From positions 36,940-100,939 of the forward strand of contig JAABRD010000015.1 in NCBI GenBank assembly GCA_011391085.1: a stretch of DNA of 64,000 nt. The letters run 5' to 3'. The first letter of the stretch is position 1; every line of letters starts with the position of its first letter. Shown here piece by piece: positions 42,345-51,320 of this stretch. A model generated the notes under the pieces. It was given only the letters and a program-made list of their open reading frames with translations. It did not search any database and was not told the origin of the DNA. This DNA comes from Thiotrichaceae bacterium. Lineage in GTDB: Bacteria; Pseudomonadota; Gammaproteobacteria; Beggiatoales; Beggiatoaceae. The translations under genes and the position numbers were made by a program.

Positions 42345-43808
42345 TTAATAATCATACATCAAAATATCATGGGCCCGCCGGCAAATTTCTTGACCATAGT
42401 CAGTCCAAATTCCTTGCCCCCAATAACGGTAGCAACTGGTTTGGGAGGTGAGGAGATGGAAGAGAACGTTGCGATAGCGGTACTCATTAGTGGGCAGGTT
42501 TTTGCTGAGGACCTTTTCATAAAACAGGGAACTGATTTTCTCCATGGCGCCTAAGACGTTTTCATAGCCGTTCACCCAGGAGATATTGTTGGTCCAACTG
42601 CCACCGTCCATGTGGAACCGTGAGTCTTCGGTTTTCAGTTGAACAATGAGTTTGGCCAGTTTCTCAGGGCCATCACCTGGGGAGAAGTTTTCCCAAATGC
42701 GTTTTTGGAACAGCGGTTGTAACACCGGTAAGTCACTTTCTTCAACTCCTGAAGCAAACAAGTGTTCCAAGTATTCGGTGGCGTTCATGGCCGGGGTGGG
42801 AGAACCGGAACTTTCGTGCATGGCTTCAAAGTATTTGCCGGGAAATTCATTCATCATCACGCCACCGTTTTCACCATCGGCAATTTGAGTGACCAAGGGA
42901 GGGACATCACGACCAGCCAGTTTGAAGCGCGACAGTCCTTTGGCTTCGTAGTAAGGTTGCATTTGGGCCACCAATTTGGTGTCACTACCTTGGGTTTTGA
43001 GAATGGCAATGATACTGGCGGTTTCCCCCTTGGAATTGGTGCAGACGAGGCGGTGGGGGAGATGTTTGAGTTCAGGGCCACGTCCGGTGGTAGGTTGTTC
43101 AACCGTGTGTTCTTGGACGAGTATCCATTGATAGCCGCAGTCTTTCAATGTTTTGACAAATTCGTAAGCAACGTCTGGATGGTTCGGAATCGCCATTTCA
43201 GCGGGGGAGAAACCGCGGACGCGGCTGAGGGCTTCGAGACCAAAAATAGCGGCAAAGTGATGTTGCCAGGCTTTGACGTGGAGGCGATAATCTTGAATAG
43301 GAGTAGACGGGGCCACCGCATGTCCCCAGGGGCAACCTAACCACTCGACATGACGACGATAGTGAGGATTGCAAGTGATAGTTTTGAGGTTGTCAAACAC
43401 ATCGTGGAGTCCCATCTGACGTAGGCCATGCAAGAGAGTGCCAGAATATTCCAACATGACGCGAGGCTGTTTGCCACCATCAACGAGTTGAGGAACAAAC
43501 TCGCCCATGCGTTTGTAGCACCAGTGGAAGACGGAAGCATTATGGTTGTCTCCCAAGTTAGGGTTGTCCATCATGTACTTGAGGTTACTAATCACAGACG
43601 CAGTGGGGAGGTGGTTACCACCGGCGGGGATGAGAGGTTGGTGCATGTGCAAGGCAGTGGCAAAGGCACTGCGAATTTGCCCAAAGTGAATATCGCTATC
43701 GGGTAAGAAGACGGGTTTATCTCGGTGGTCTTGAATCGTTTGGTCTATCTCGGTTTCAGAACCTGCAAGGTTAACCATGCCGTCGATGTATTCTAAAAGT
43801 TGACTCAT
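42345..43808 (-). CDS. Second glycoside hydrolase family 57-like protein
   Basis: 487 residues annotated from GH57-type features: an N-terminal ATALHMHQPLI (His pair of region 1), GFSPAEMAIPN in place of the nucleophile block (Glu in PAEMA), ILVQEHTVEQP, and QIADGENGGVMMNEFP with a DGE acid/base motif. Such proteins often stand beside glycogen synthase, as here: glgA lies 336 bases upstream on the same strand. The substrate is probably glycogen or a related alpha-glucan, but activity is unproven. It shows little similarity to the GH57 protein at 16198, so two subfamilies are present. Confidence 0.82.
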   Translation of the reverse strand: MSQLLEYIDGMVNLAGSETEIDQTIQDHRDKPVFLPDSDIHFGQIRSAFATALHMHQPLIPAGGNHLPTASVISNLKYMMDNPNLGDNHNASVFHWCYKRMGEFVPQLVDGGKQPRVMLEYSGTLLHGLRQMGLHDVFDNLKTITCNPHYRRHVEWLGCPWGHAVAPSTPIQDYRLHVKAWQHHFAAIFGLEALSRVRGFSPAEMAIPNHPDVAYEFVKTLKDCGYQWILVQEHTVEQPTTGRGPELKHLPHRLVCTNSKGETASIIAILKTQGSDTKLVAQMQPYYEAKGLSRFKLAGRDVPPLVTQIADGENGGVMMNEFPGKYFEAMHESSGSPTPAMNATEYLEHLFASGVEESDLPVLQPLFQKRIWENFSPGDGPEKLAKLIVQLKTEDSRFHMDGGSWTNNISWVNGYENVLGAMEKISSLFYEKVLSKNLPTNEYRYRNVLFHLLTSQTSCYRYWGQGIWTDYGQEICRRAHDILMYDY

Positions 43809-43885
43809 AGAGTTACCCCTTATTTGATGAAGAAAGAGTTAAGTAATAGCGATGTGAGGTTTAGTCTGCCAAATATCTTTCCGAT

Positions 43886-44102
43886 CCAAGAGTTCAAAGC
43901 GTAGCTTGGTCAGACAAAGCGTAGCGAAGGACTCCCAGGTGGACGTCTGGAGTTGTTTGGCAGACGTGTTAAGTAGTGAAGCAGAAATTTTCTGGTATAA
44001 AGAGTCCTCACCCTCGGCCCCTCTCCCCACAGGCGTGGGGAGAAAACCACGGGTACCGCCTGTCTCCCCTCTCCCTCTGGGAGAGGGGCCGGGGGTGAGG
44101 GC
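43886..44102. repeat. Family B hairpin and family N core between glgA and the GH57 gene
   Basis: An imperfect CCAAGAGTTCAAAGCGTAGC/GGACTCCCAGG hairpin (43886-43938) is followed by a core-only family N palindrome (44005-44102; CCTCACCCTCGGCCCCTCTC ... GAGAGGGGCCGGGGGTGAGG). The pair fills most of the 335-base gap. Confidence 0.75.
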
Positions 44103-44143
44103 GACGATTGAAAATACGGTAAAATTTCTGCTTCAGTACTTAT

Positions 44144-45613
44144 TTACTTCTGAATAAGTTCGTAAATATTCAAGTAATCTTGTCCTGGTTGATTCCATGA
44201 ATAGTCGCAACGCATTCCATTGAGGATAAGGTCGCGAAATTCTTCCGGGTAGTTATACCACAGTCCTATCGCACGGTGCATGGCGGATTCCAGGTCACCG
44301 TAACTGTCTTGATGGAAGACGTAACCATTGCGTTCGTGAACCGGCCGAGAATCATGGTCACGGTCAAAGACCGTGTTAAATAGGCCGCCTACCGCCCGCA
44401 CGATGGGAACGGTGCCATATCTGAGGGCTATCATTTGAGTCAGTCCACAGGGTTCATAAACACTGGGGACCACGATCATGTCGGCGCCCGCGTAAATAAG
44501 GTGGGAGAGTTCCTCATTGAAGTTGATTTCTAAATGACAGTCAGGGTTGTCATTGAGTTGACGCTTCAATTGCCAGAACTGGTCGTTGATGCTTTTTTCA
44601 GGGCTAGAACCTAGCAATACGAATTGGGCACCTTGTTTTAAGGCATAGAAGATAGCATGGCGAATAAGGTGGATGCCTTTTTGGGAATCGAGTCGTCCAA
44701 CGTAGGCAATCAGCGGTTTAAACTCTTTACGCAACCACAGCCGTTCGCGGAGTTTCTCTTTGTTCTCATATTTCTTAGCGAGGGTCGAAACCCCGTAATG
44801 AGAAGGAAGGAGTGGATCGATTTCGGGATTCCAAACCTGGTAATCCAAACCGTTGAGAATGCCTCCAAATTTGTGTTGGTGAATGTCAATCGTGTGACCT
44901 AAGCCGTAATTTTGGTCAGTGTGACGGGCTTCCCAGGCATGTTGGGGGGAGACGGTGGTAACAAAGTTGGAATAGACAATGCCAGCTTTCATAAAATTGA
45001 TGGCATTGGCATTGAAGTTGTCTCTCAGACGGTCGTAATGCAAATAGTATTCTGGGCGTTGTAGTCCCGTGGCCGAAAGGAGGTTGGTACCCGTGACGCC
45101 TTGATGTCTGAAGTTATGGATAGTATAGCAGACCCGTTGATTGGTCAGACCTTGAAATTTGTACATTTCAAACAGTAAGACGGGGACTAGGCCGGTTTGC
45201 CAATCGTGACAATGGAGGATGTCAGGACGTTTGTTGGTCTTTGACAGAAATTCTAGGGTCGCTTTGCTAAAAAAGGCATAGCGTAGGGCTTCGTCTGGAT
45301 AGCCATAGAAATTCCCCCGATTGAAGAATTTGTCGTTGGAGTGTGGTTCTATAAAGAAGCATTTGCGTCCGTGGACAAAGCCGAACCAGATCGAACAGTG
45401 GATGGCGCCATTGTACCAGGGAACCCAAAGGTCGGGATAAGTAACGTGCAGTCCATGGATGTGGTCATAGCGCATACAGTCATATTTGGGCAAAATAATT
45501 TCGACTGCGTGGCCACGAATTTCTAATTCTCTGCTGAGTCCATAAATCACGTCGCCCAGGCCGCCCACTTTGGCTACGGGGGCGCATTCGGAGGCTATCA
45601 TTACGATGTACAT
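44144..45613 (-). CDS. glgA: Glycogen synthase (GT5)
   Basis: GlgA elongates alpha-1,4-glucan from ADP- or UDP-glucose. Starting at ATG 45613 (MYIVMIASECAPVAKVGGLGD) gives 489 residues; a TTG five codons earlier is unlikely. The KVGGLGDV nucleotide-sugar motif near the N-terminus, HCHDWQTGLVP, KAGIVYSNFVTTVSP, and the C-terminal domain segments AYVGRLDSQKGI and VPSVYEPCGLTQMIALRYGTVPIVRAVGGL are all intact. It is followed by a GH57 gene in the same orientation; the branching enzyme and ADP-glucose pyrophosphorylase are not in the window. Confidence 0.97.
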   Translation of the reverse strand: MYIVMIASECAPVAKVGGLGDVIYGLSRELEIRGHAVEIILPKYDCMRYDHIHGLHVTYPDLWVPWYNGAIHCSIWFGFVHGRKCFFIEPHSNDKFFNRGNFYGYPDEALRYAFFSKATLEFLSKTNKRPDILHCHDWQTGLVPVLLFEMYKFQGLTNQRVCYTIHNFRHQGVTGTNLLSATGLQRPEYYLHYDRLRDNFNANAINFMKAGIVYSNFVTTVSPQHAWEARHTDQNYGLGHTIDIHQHKFGGILNGLDYQVWNPEIDPLLPSHYGVSTLAKKYENKEKLRERLWLRKEFKPLIAYVGRLDSQKGIHLIRHAIFYALKQGAQFVLLGSSPEKSINDQFWQLKRQLNDNPDCHLEINFNEELSHLIYAGADMIVVPSVYEPCGLTQMIALRYGTVPIVRAVGGLFNTVFDRDHDSRPVHERNGYVFHQDSYGDLESAMHRAIGLWYNYPEEFRDLILNGMRCDYSWNQPGQDYLNIYELIQK

Positions 45614-45707
45614 GTTGTGAGTTCTCAAAGGTCTGTGGGGTTGGGGTTGAGGTTACCTAAGCGCAAAAGAAAGCGCAAAAGAAACTAAGTTTCTTGGTTC
45701 AGAAACT

Positions 45708-45858
45708 GGTAGTGATGCAATGTGGGTGATATGTTTACCCTCACCCCCCGGCCCCTCTCCCAGGGGAGAGGGGTGAAAACCACGGGTGCCGCCGTTCTCA
45801 CCACACCTTTTGGGGGAGGGGCTGGGGGAAGTGTCTATCACCCACATTGCATCACGAT
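45708..45858. repeat. Family N element inserted in a GAAACTAAGTTTC repeat
   Basis: Ends GGTAGTGATGCAATGTGGGT and CCCACATTGCATCACGATC; core CCCTCACCCCCCGGCCCCTC. The same CAGAAACT sequence stands on both sides (45700, 45860), as if duplicated on insertion. Confidence 0.85.
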
Positions 45859-45914
45859 CCAGAAACTTAGTTTCTTGTCACTTTACTACAGAAACTAAGT
45901 TTCGGAAAGCAAAC

Positions 45915-48365
45915 TTAGTTTCTGATCACTTCAAATTGTGCTACACACGTCTTCGCCTGGTCCGTAATGACCTGGACCGTGCCACTGGTCCCTTGGCATT
46001 GGCCACTCCATTTAGTGAAAGTGGAACCTCTGGTGGGTATGGCAGTCAGGGTGACGGTGGTGCCATTAGGGAAGTCGTAAGTGCATTGGTCACCACATTC
46101 AATGCCGTTGGGTGTGCTAGTCACACTGCCGTTTCCAGCACCTGCGCGAACTATCTTCAGGCGGCTGAGGGAAGACGGTGGCGGTGGTAGCAAATTGAAA
46201 TTCGCTACGCAATTCCAGGACGCATTCATAAATATCTTGACGCTGGGTTGTGTTCCTTTGCAATCGCCGGCACCACTCCAATTCGTAAAGGTCGATCCTG
46301 TGGCTGGTATGGCCGTGAGAGTGACCGTGGTGTCACTGTCAAAGTCATGGCGGCAATGGTCACCGCATTCAACTCCATTGGGTTGACTCAAGACCGTTCC
46401 TTGACCCGTGCCGGCCCGTGTCACCGTGAGGATCATGGGAGGAGGTAAGAGGTCAAAATTGGCTATGCAAGAGGTTGCCATCGTTATCGTCACGAAAGTG
46501 GTAGGAGTCGTGCCTTGGCATTGACCACTCCAACTGGTGAAAATAGAACCTGTTGCAGGGGTTGCCACTAAAGTGACAGCCGTGTTATAAGGGTAAGATT
46601 GGGTGCATTGACCGCCGCAACTGATTCCCGCTTTCGTGCTGTTCACCTTGCCGATTCCCTTGCCAGCCAGGGCCACTGTGAGGGTGGCAGAAGGTATTTC
46701 TGGTGGTGGCGGTGGCGTGAGGTCAGCAACGGTCAACACAAAGCGTTTCTCAAACGATTCACCCGTGGTCGCCGTGGCTGTTTTGACTCGGATACGATAT
46801 AGATGTTGGAGGTCGTAATCAAACCTGGTGTTATTTTTGACGGCGTTACCTACAATTTGGAAAGCCTCGTTATCGGTATCTCCTGCGCCTGCAACGAGAG
46901 TGTATGTATAGTCTAAGCGAGTTGGAGTCAACTCGGCAACGGTGGTGCCGACAACTTGGTTTTCATTGAGAGTCGTATTGGTCAAACGAAAATCCAACGG
47001 TGGTTTGACTCCCCATAATTCTCGACTATGGGCGTCATCAATAGCACTAAAAAACAGGCTACCATTGACTTCGGCAAAGTGTTCTGCATAGGAACTGCCC
47101 ATCGCTGTCGTCCCCATATTGATGTCTTTGACTAACAAAGTACCTTGGGCGGTACCATCGGTTTGCCATAATTCAGCGCCATGAACACCATCTTGGGCGC
47201 GGAAGAATAATTGGTCTCCCACAGCAGTCAAGTAAGCTGGATAAGCGTCTCCCTCCAAATAGGGGCTGACATTAATGTCCATCACCAGCAGCGTGCCTTC
47301 CGCAGTACCATCACTCTTCCATAATTCGCGGCCATGTATACCATCGTTAGCACTAAAAAACAACGTGCCATTCAAATTGGTGAGATACCGCGGTTCAGAA
47401 TTGCCACCCAGATAGATGTCCTTAACTAGCACAGTTCCTTGACTGGTGCCATCACTCTTCCATAATTCTATACCGTTTACACCGTCATTGGCAATCACAA
47501 ACAGCACTCCATTGACCGTGACAAGATACCACGGTTTGGAACTGCCAGTGGGATGAATGTCCTTGACCATCACGGTGCCGGCTTCAGTACCATCACTTTT
47601 CCATAATTCGCGACCATGCACACCATCATCTGCAACAAAGAAGAGAGTTCCATTGAAATGAGTCAAACCGCTGGGACGCGAGTCGCGAGTGGGATGAATG
47701 TCTTTCACCAACACCGTCCCTGCGGCGGTGCCATCGCTTTTCCAGAGTTCCAACTCATGGACGCCATCGTCTGCCACAAAGAAGGCTAGACCATTGACTT
47801 CTGTGATTTGATAAGGGCCTGAATCACCGTGGGGGTTAATATCTTTGACCATCACCGTCCCAGCCGCGGTGCCGTCACTTTTCCATAATTCTTGACCGTA
47901 CCCTGGACCATTGGCGCTGAAAAACAGCATTCCATTGACCTTGGCCAACGATTGAGGCATGGCCGAGTCTTCCCCATATTTGATGTCTTTGACCATCAGA
48001 GTGCCTTTGGGCGTCCCATCGGTTTTCCATAATTCCCAACCGTGAATCCCATCATCGGCCCCGAAAAACACGATGCCATCCACTCCCGCCAGTTCCCAGC
48101 AAAAGGCATACGGGTCTGGGCTAATCTCTTTGACCATGACCGTACCCTCTGGAGTACCGTCACTTTTCCACAGTTCTTCTCCAGTACCATTGTCAGCATT
48201 GAAGAATAACACACCGCCAGCGTCAATTAACGCCCAGGGGTCTGAACCCCATTGCGGATTAATGTCTTTCACCAAATAGGCGTTTGACAATGACCACGCC
48301 GCAGGTGACAAAGTGAATCCTGTTAAAAACAGGACAATAGCAAGTAACATACTAAAAAATCTCAT
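45915..48365 (-). CDS. Secreted ELWxxDGT-repeat protein with cadherin-like and bacterial-repeat domains
   Basis: 816 residues from ATG 48365, chosen because AAAGGAG stands eight bases upstream and a signal peptide (MRFFSMLLAIVLFLTGFTLSPAAWS) begins here. Eight ELWK(S/T)DGT-type repeats, each about 50 residues (ELWKSDGTAAGTVMVKDI), form a predicted beta-propeller-like N-terminal half, with a ninth partial repeat. A cadherin-like segment follows (LNENQVVGTTVAEL..RFDYDLQHLYRIRVKT). Three repeats of about 80 residues then come, each with paired Cys and WSG motifs (CGGQCTQSYPYNTAVTL, FTSWSGQCQG). Likely an extracellular adhesin or matrix protein. No sorting tail was identified. Confidence 0.85.
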   Translation of the reverse strand: MRFFSMLLAIVLFLTGFTLSPAAWSLSNAYLVKDINPQWGSDPWALIDAGGVLFFNADNGTGEELWKSDGTPEGTVMVKEISPDPYAFCWELAGVDGIVFFGADDGIHGWELWKTDGTPKGTLMVKDIKYGEDSAMPQSLAKVNGMLFFSANGPGYGQELWKSDGTAAGTVMVKDINPHGDSGPYQITEVNGLAFFVADDGVHELELWKSDGTAAGTVLVKDIHPTRDSRPSGLTHFNGTLFFVADDGVHGRELWKSDGTEAGTVMVKDIHPTGSSKPWYLVTVNGVLFVIANDGVNGIELWKSDGTSQGTVLVKDIYLGGNSEPRYLTNLNGTLFFSANDGIHGRELWKSDGTAEGTLLVMDINVSPYLEGDAYPAYLTAVGDQLFFRAQDGVHGAELWQTDGTAQGTLLVKDINMGTTAMGSSYAEHFAEVNGSLFFSAIDDAHSRELWGVKPPLDFRLTNTTLNENQVVGTTVAELTPTRLDYTYTLVAGAGDTDNEAFQIVGNAVKNNTRFDYDLQHLYRIRVKTATATTGESFEKRFVLTVADLTPPPPPEIPSATLTVALAGKGIGKVNSTKAGISCGGQCTQSYPYNTAVTLVATPATGSIFTSWSGQCQGTTPTTFVTITMATSCIANFDLLPPPMILTVTRAGTGQGTVLSQPNGVECGDHCRHDFDSDTTVTLTAIPATGSTFTNWSGAGDCKGTQPSVKIFMNASWNCVANFNLLPPPPSSLSRLKIVRAGAGNGSVTSTPNGIECGDQCTYDFPNGTTVTLTAIPTRGSTFTKWSGQCQGTSGTVQVITDQAKTCVAQFEVIRN

Positions 48366-48543
48366 TTTTTTAGCTCCTTTAAGAAAATAGGAAAGGCGGT
48401 TTTTCAATTTTTCAAAAAACAGCATTTCTTTTATTGATGTACTCATAAAACAAAAACGGCAATTATTTCTGGCCCATCTGCATATAAATAAACACCATTT
48501 TTTAGCAAATGTCCAATATTTAATGAGTGTGGTGATGAAATAT

Positions 48544-48848
48544 TCAGGATTTACGCAACTGTTTTGGTAATTTTTGGGATTTTACCCCCACCCCTACCCC
48601 CCGTGTACGGGCAATGCCATTAAGTGAAGGAATATCGATCCCAGGTAGGGTGGATTAAGCGTTAGCGTATCCACCGCCACCGACACTGGTGGATACGCTA
48701 ACGCTTAATCCACCCTACCTTAACGTAATGGCATTGCACGTACACGGGGGGAGTGACTCCCTACCCACGTACACTGGGGGAGTCACTCCCACCCCGTGTG
48801 CGGGGAGGGCCAGAGTGGGGTATCCCGCAGGTCTTACATAAATCCAGA
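48544..48848. repeat. Composite of nested palindromic elements
   Basis: Outer CAGGATTTACGCAACTG/CATAAATCCAG-like ends surround a C/G-run core. Inside that core lies a complete second palindrome (48611-48737) with ends GCAATGCCATTAAG and TAATGGCATTGC around GTAGGGTGGATTAAGCGTTA and its complement. This is a clear insertion of one element into another. The 48366-48988 gap has no gene. Confidence 0.88.
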
Positions 48849-48988
48849 TGTTTTCAGATTGCGTTTCCATAATGAATTATAGTATATTTTTGGCATCCTA
48901 TTAATCTTATAAGAAACTTTAGGATGCCAAATTTACAAATTTGGTTCCCTTATGGAAAATACAACCCAATATTTATTGTACAAATACG

Positions 48989-49726
48989 ATGAAAACGACA
49001 TATAAAATGGTGCTGACCAGCACCTTATTTACTACCTTTAGTTGCCCGGTGACAGCACAAGACTCCCTATTTGAAGTCAAGGCCAACGTGGCCCTCACTT
49101 CCAACTATCTCTTTCGCGGTTTCACGCAAACTGACAACCAGATGGCGCTTCAAGGGGGACTTGACTTGAACTTGCAAAGTGGCGCTTACCTCAGCCTGTG
49201 GGGGTCTAACGTCAAATTTTTAGAAGATGAAACGGTCCCCCCTGAAGACCGCGCTTCTATGGAACTGGATGTCTATGCGGGTTACAGCGGTGACTTGGGA
49301 AACGGTCTAGGTTATGGCCTCAAAGTGGGTCGCTACCTTTATCCAGGTGCAAATAGCGACCTAAATTATGAGATGACGGAGTTTAACTTCAGCCTCAATT
49401 ATACCAGTTCGCAAGGCATTGGTTTGGGTCTCGTGTATGACTTTTCACCAGAATTTGCCGCTAAATCGGGCAAGGCCCATCACTACTCGTTGACCATTTC
49501 TCAATCCATGGAAAATGGCCTTAGTATGAAAGGATACGTGGGGCAACAAATGATCACGGAGAATGACAATTTCGGGCACGACGACTATCTCTACTATGGC
49601 CTGTCTCTCGGTTACTCGTTAGCCGGTATGGCGGACGTGGCAGTGGGGTATAGCAATACGGATTTAGACGAAGAGGGGGACCTGGCTGATGACAAAGTGT
49701 TTTTTACGTTGAGTAAGGCGTTTTAG
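48989..49726 (+). CDS. TorF-family (TIGR02001-like) putative porin
   Basis: 245 residues from ATG 48989 with a signal peptide ending SCPVTAQ. The mature part is beta-barrel-like with alternating aromatic strands. Typical family elements are VALTSNYLFRGFTQTDNQMALQGGLDL at the N-terminus, LDVYAGYSG, YGLKVGRYLYPGA, and DYLYYGLSLGYSLAGMADVAVGYSNTD near the end, closing in FTLSKAF with terminal Phe. It would sit in the outer membrane and pass small solutes. Substrate unknown. A longer upstream frame lacks a signal and is rejected. Confidence 0.85.
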   Translation: MKTTYKMVLTSTLFTTFSCPVTAQDSLFEVKANVALTSNYLFRGFTQTDNQMALQGGLDLNLQSGAYLSLWGSNVKFLEDETVPPEDRASMELDVYAGYSGDLGNGLGYGLKVGRYLYPGANSDLNYEMTEFNFSLNYTSSQGIGLGLVYDFSPEFAAKSGKAHHYSLTISQSMENGLSMKGYVGQQMITENDNFGHDDYLYYGLSLGYSLAGMADVAVGYSNTDLDEEGDLADDKVFFTLSKAF

Positions 49727-49810
49727 GTCACTTCAAGAGTGGGTTGGACTTTGCGTTAGCGAAGTCTAACCTGCGCTGGTACAAGAATGTGAGAGAAACA
49801 ATAATTATTT

Positions 49811-50058
49811 GGCAGTGATGCAATTCTTTGTGAGATGTTTACCCACACACCCAGCCCCTCTCCCAGGAGGAGAGGGGTGAAAACCACGGGTACCGCCGTT
49901 CTCCCCACGCCCGTAGGGGGAGGGGGGAAGTGTCTATCACCCACCTTGCATCTTCTCCCAACGGTATGAGTGAGTGGGGTCGGTGGCAATGCCATTCCAC
50001 CGGCTGAAGCCTCTAGTCCAGCGAGGCTAGTGGGGAGGACTAGAGGCTTTAGCCGGTG
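49811..50058. repeat. Family N element followed by a family A hairpin
   Basis: The 49811-49953 element has ends GGCAGTGATGCAATTCTTTG and the degenerate CACCTTGCATC. At 49997-50058, CCACCGGCTGAAGCCTCTAG pairs with CTAGAGGCTTTAGCCGGTG. No gene lies in 49727-50175. Confidence 0.85.
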
Positions 50059-50175
50059 ACGGGGCACTGCGGTTTCAATTCTGTTCTGTTACAGTTTGAC
50101 TTAGCACGTTAGCGCGGACGTTTTTCGTATGATAATAACCGATAATTGTCTTGTGTAAGTCCTGTTAGTAGTAAG

Positions 50176-50433
50176 TTAATAAATTCCTCCTCTAGGCCCC
50201 ACTTCAACCACCAACACTCGCAAAATATCGTCGTGTATTTCATAAATCACACGATAATCGCCCACTCGAATGCGGTAACGATTTTTAAAACCCTGGAGTT
50301 TCACCACTCCATGGGGACGCGGATTGATAGCTAACGCTTTGATTTTAGGTTTTAACCGCGCCTGAACACGTTTATCTAATTTGGCCAGCGTTCGTGCCAC
50401 CGAGGGTTTATAGACAAGAGTATAACTCATCAT
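50176..50433 (-). CDS. RelE/ParE-type toxin
   Basis: 85 residues from ATG 50433 (MMSYTLVYKPSVARTLAKLDKRV). The RelE core is complete: KIKALAINPRPHGVVKLQG-FKNRYRIRVGDYRVIYEIHDDILRVLVVEVGPR. Basic residues Lys/Arg and the Tyr needed for mRNA cleavage on the ribosome are present. It starts one base after the stop of the preceding gene (50435), so the two are coupled and form a toxin-antitoxin pair with the antitoxin-like gene first. A longer frame upstream is only the overlap with that gene. Confidence 0.92.
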   Translation of the reverse strand: MMSYTLVYKPSVARTLAKLDKRVQARLKPKIKALAINPRPHGVVKLQGFKNRYRIRVGDYRVIYEIHDDILRVLVVEVGPRGGIY

Positions 50434-50434
50434 G

Positions 50435-50950
50435 CTACCACCCCAAGTTTTTATCCAGTTGTTCAGCCGAGATAAATCCCTCTTCCCTAAGTGCATCTTC
50501 TGCGTTGGCGCCGTCAACCCAATCCTCAATCTCCTCCAATAACGCCACCTTCCCCAAGGGCACAACGACGAGAAATAATTGTTTCAGATAAGTCAACGTC
50601 AGACACATCTGGTTGACGGTAGCCAGGTCCAGCAACCCTCTTAAAATCAAGAGGGCTTGACTGCGATTGGGAAGAATATCTAAGTGACTGACTTTCGCAT
50701 CGTCCTCACTGGTAGTTTGCGCGTTGGTGGAAGTCGTTTCCAGAGTTGGCGCCCGACTTAGAGTCTGCCGAATATTTTCAATTAATTCACTCTCGCGGAG
50801 AGGCACCACGGCTACGAAGATTTTGTCTTGATAGGTGGCGGTTCGCCGGAGTTGGTTCTGAATGGTTTCGGTTAGCCAGGTTTCTAAGGGAGTACGTGAC
50901 TCCACAGAGGGTTCTAAAATGGATTCTTCTTTTCGTAAGATGGCTTGCAT
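50435..50950 (-). CDS. Internally duplicated partner protein of the RelE toxin
   Basis: 171 residues; not a standard RelB/Phd. Two related blocks are visible: TYQDKIFVAVVPLRESELIENI (about 39-60) and TYLKQLFLVVVPLGKVALLEEIEDWVDG (about 118-145). The C-terminus DALREEGFISAEQLDKNLGW resembles the toxin-wrapping end of RelB-like antitoxins. The gene ends one base before the RelE start. I take it as a non-canonical antitoxin. The N-terminal half may supply DNA binding, but no clear HTH or RHH is seen. Confidence 0.7.
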   Translation of the reverse strand: MQAILRKEESILEPSVESRTPLETWLTETIQNQLRRTATYQDKIFVAVVPLRESELIENIRQTLSRAPTLETTSTNAQTTSEDDAKVSHLDILPNRSQALLILRGLLDLATVNQMCLTLTYLKQLFLVVVPLGKVALLEEIEDWVDGANAEDALREEGFISAEQLDKNLGW

Positions 50951-51022
50951 AAGGATACCTCGTCAGTTTGAAGGAAGTGTTAATTAAACGTACTTTGGCA
51001 GGAGGAGACAGTGTAGCTTTTT

Positions 51023-51189
51023 GGTAGTGATGCAATCTGGGTGAAATATCGTGCGGTTTCTCTTAGGTCTTGAACTGTGATTTAGATGATTAAATGAAGG
51101 CTATGACAGGAGGCTATGACTAATCATAGTCCATCTGAAAATCATTCTAATCATAGTTCAGACAGAGAACCCACATTGCATCACTACCC
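51023..51189. repeat. Family M element
   Basis: GGTAGTGATGCAATCTGGGT and CCACATTGCATCACTACC ends. The interior is almost identical to the copy 130 bases downstream (CTTGAACTGTGATTTAGATG, GGCTATGACAGGAGGCTATG). Confidence 0.92.
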
Positions 51190-51320
51190 AGCTTTGTCAG
51201 GTCATCTGGTTTGGGGTCAATAACATACGCCAGAAACTCAGTTTCGGAAAGCAAACTGAGTTTCTCCATCTGAGTTTCTCTATATCATAACCTATCCATC
51301 TTGACTTTGACACCAATTTT

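Noticed and set aside
42762..43340. 192-codon plus-strand frame inside the second GH57 gene
   Set aside because: Antisense shadow of a clearly conserved enzyme; no start signal or known family.
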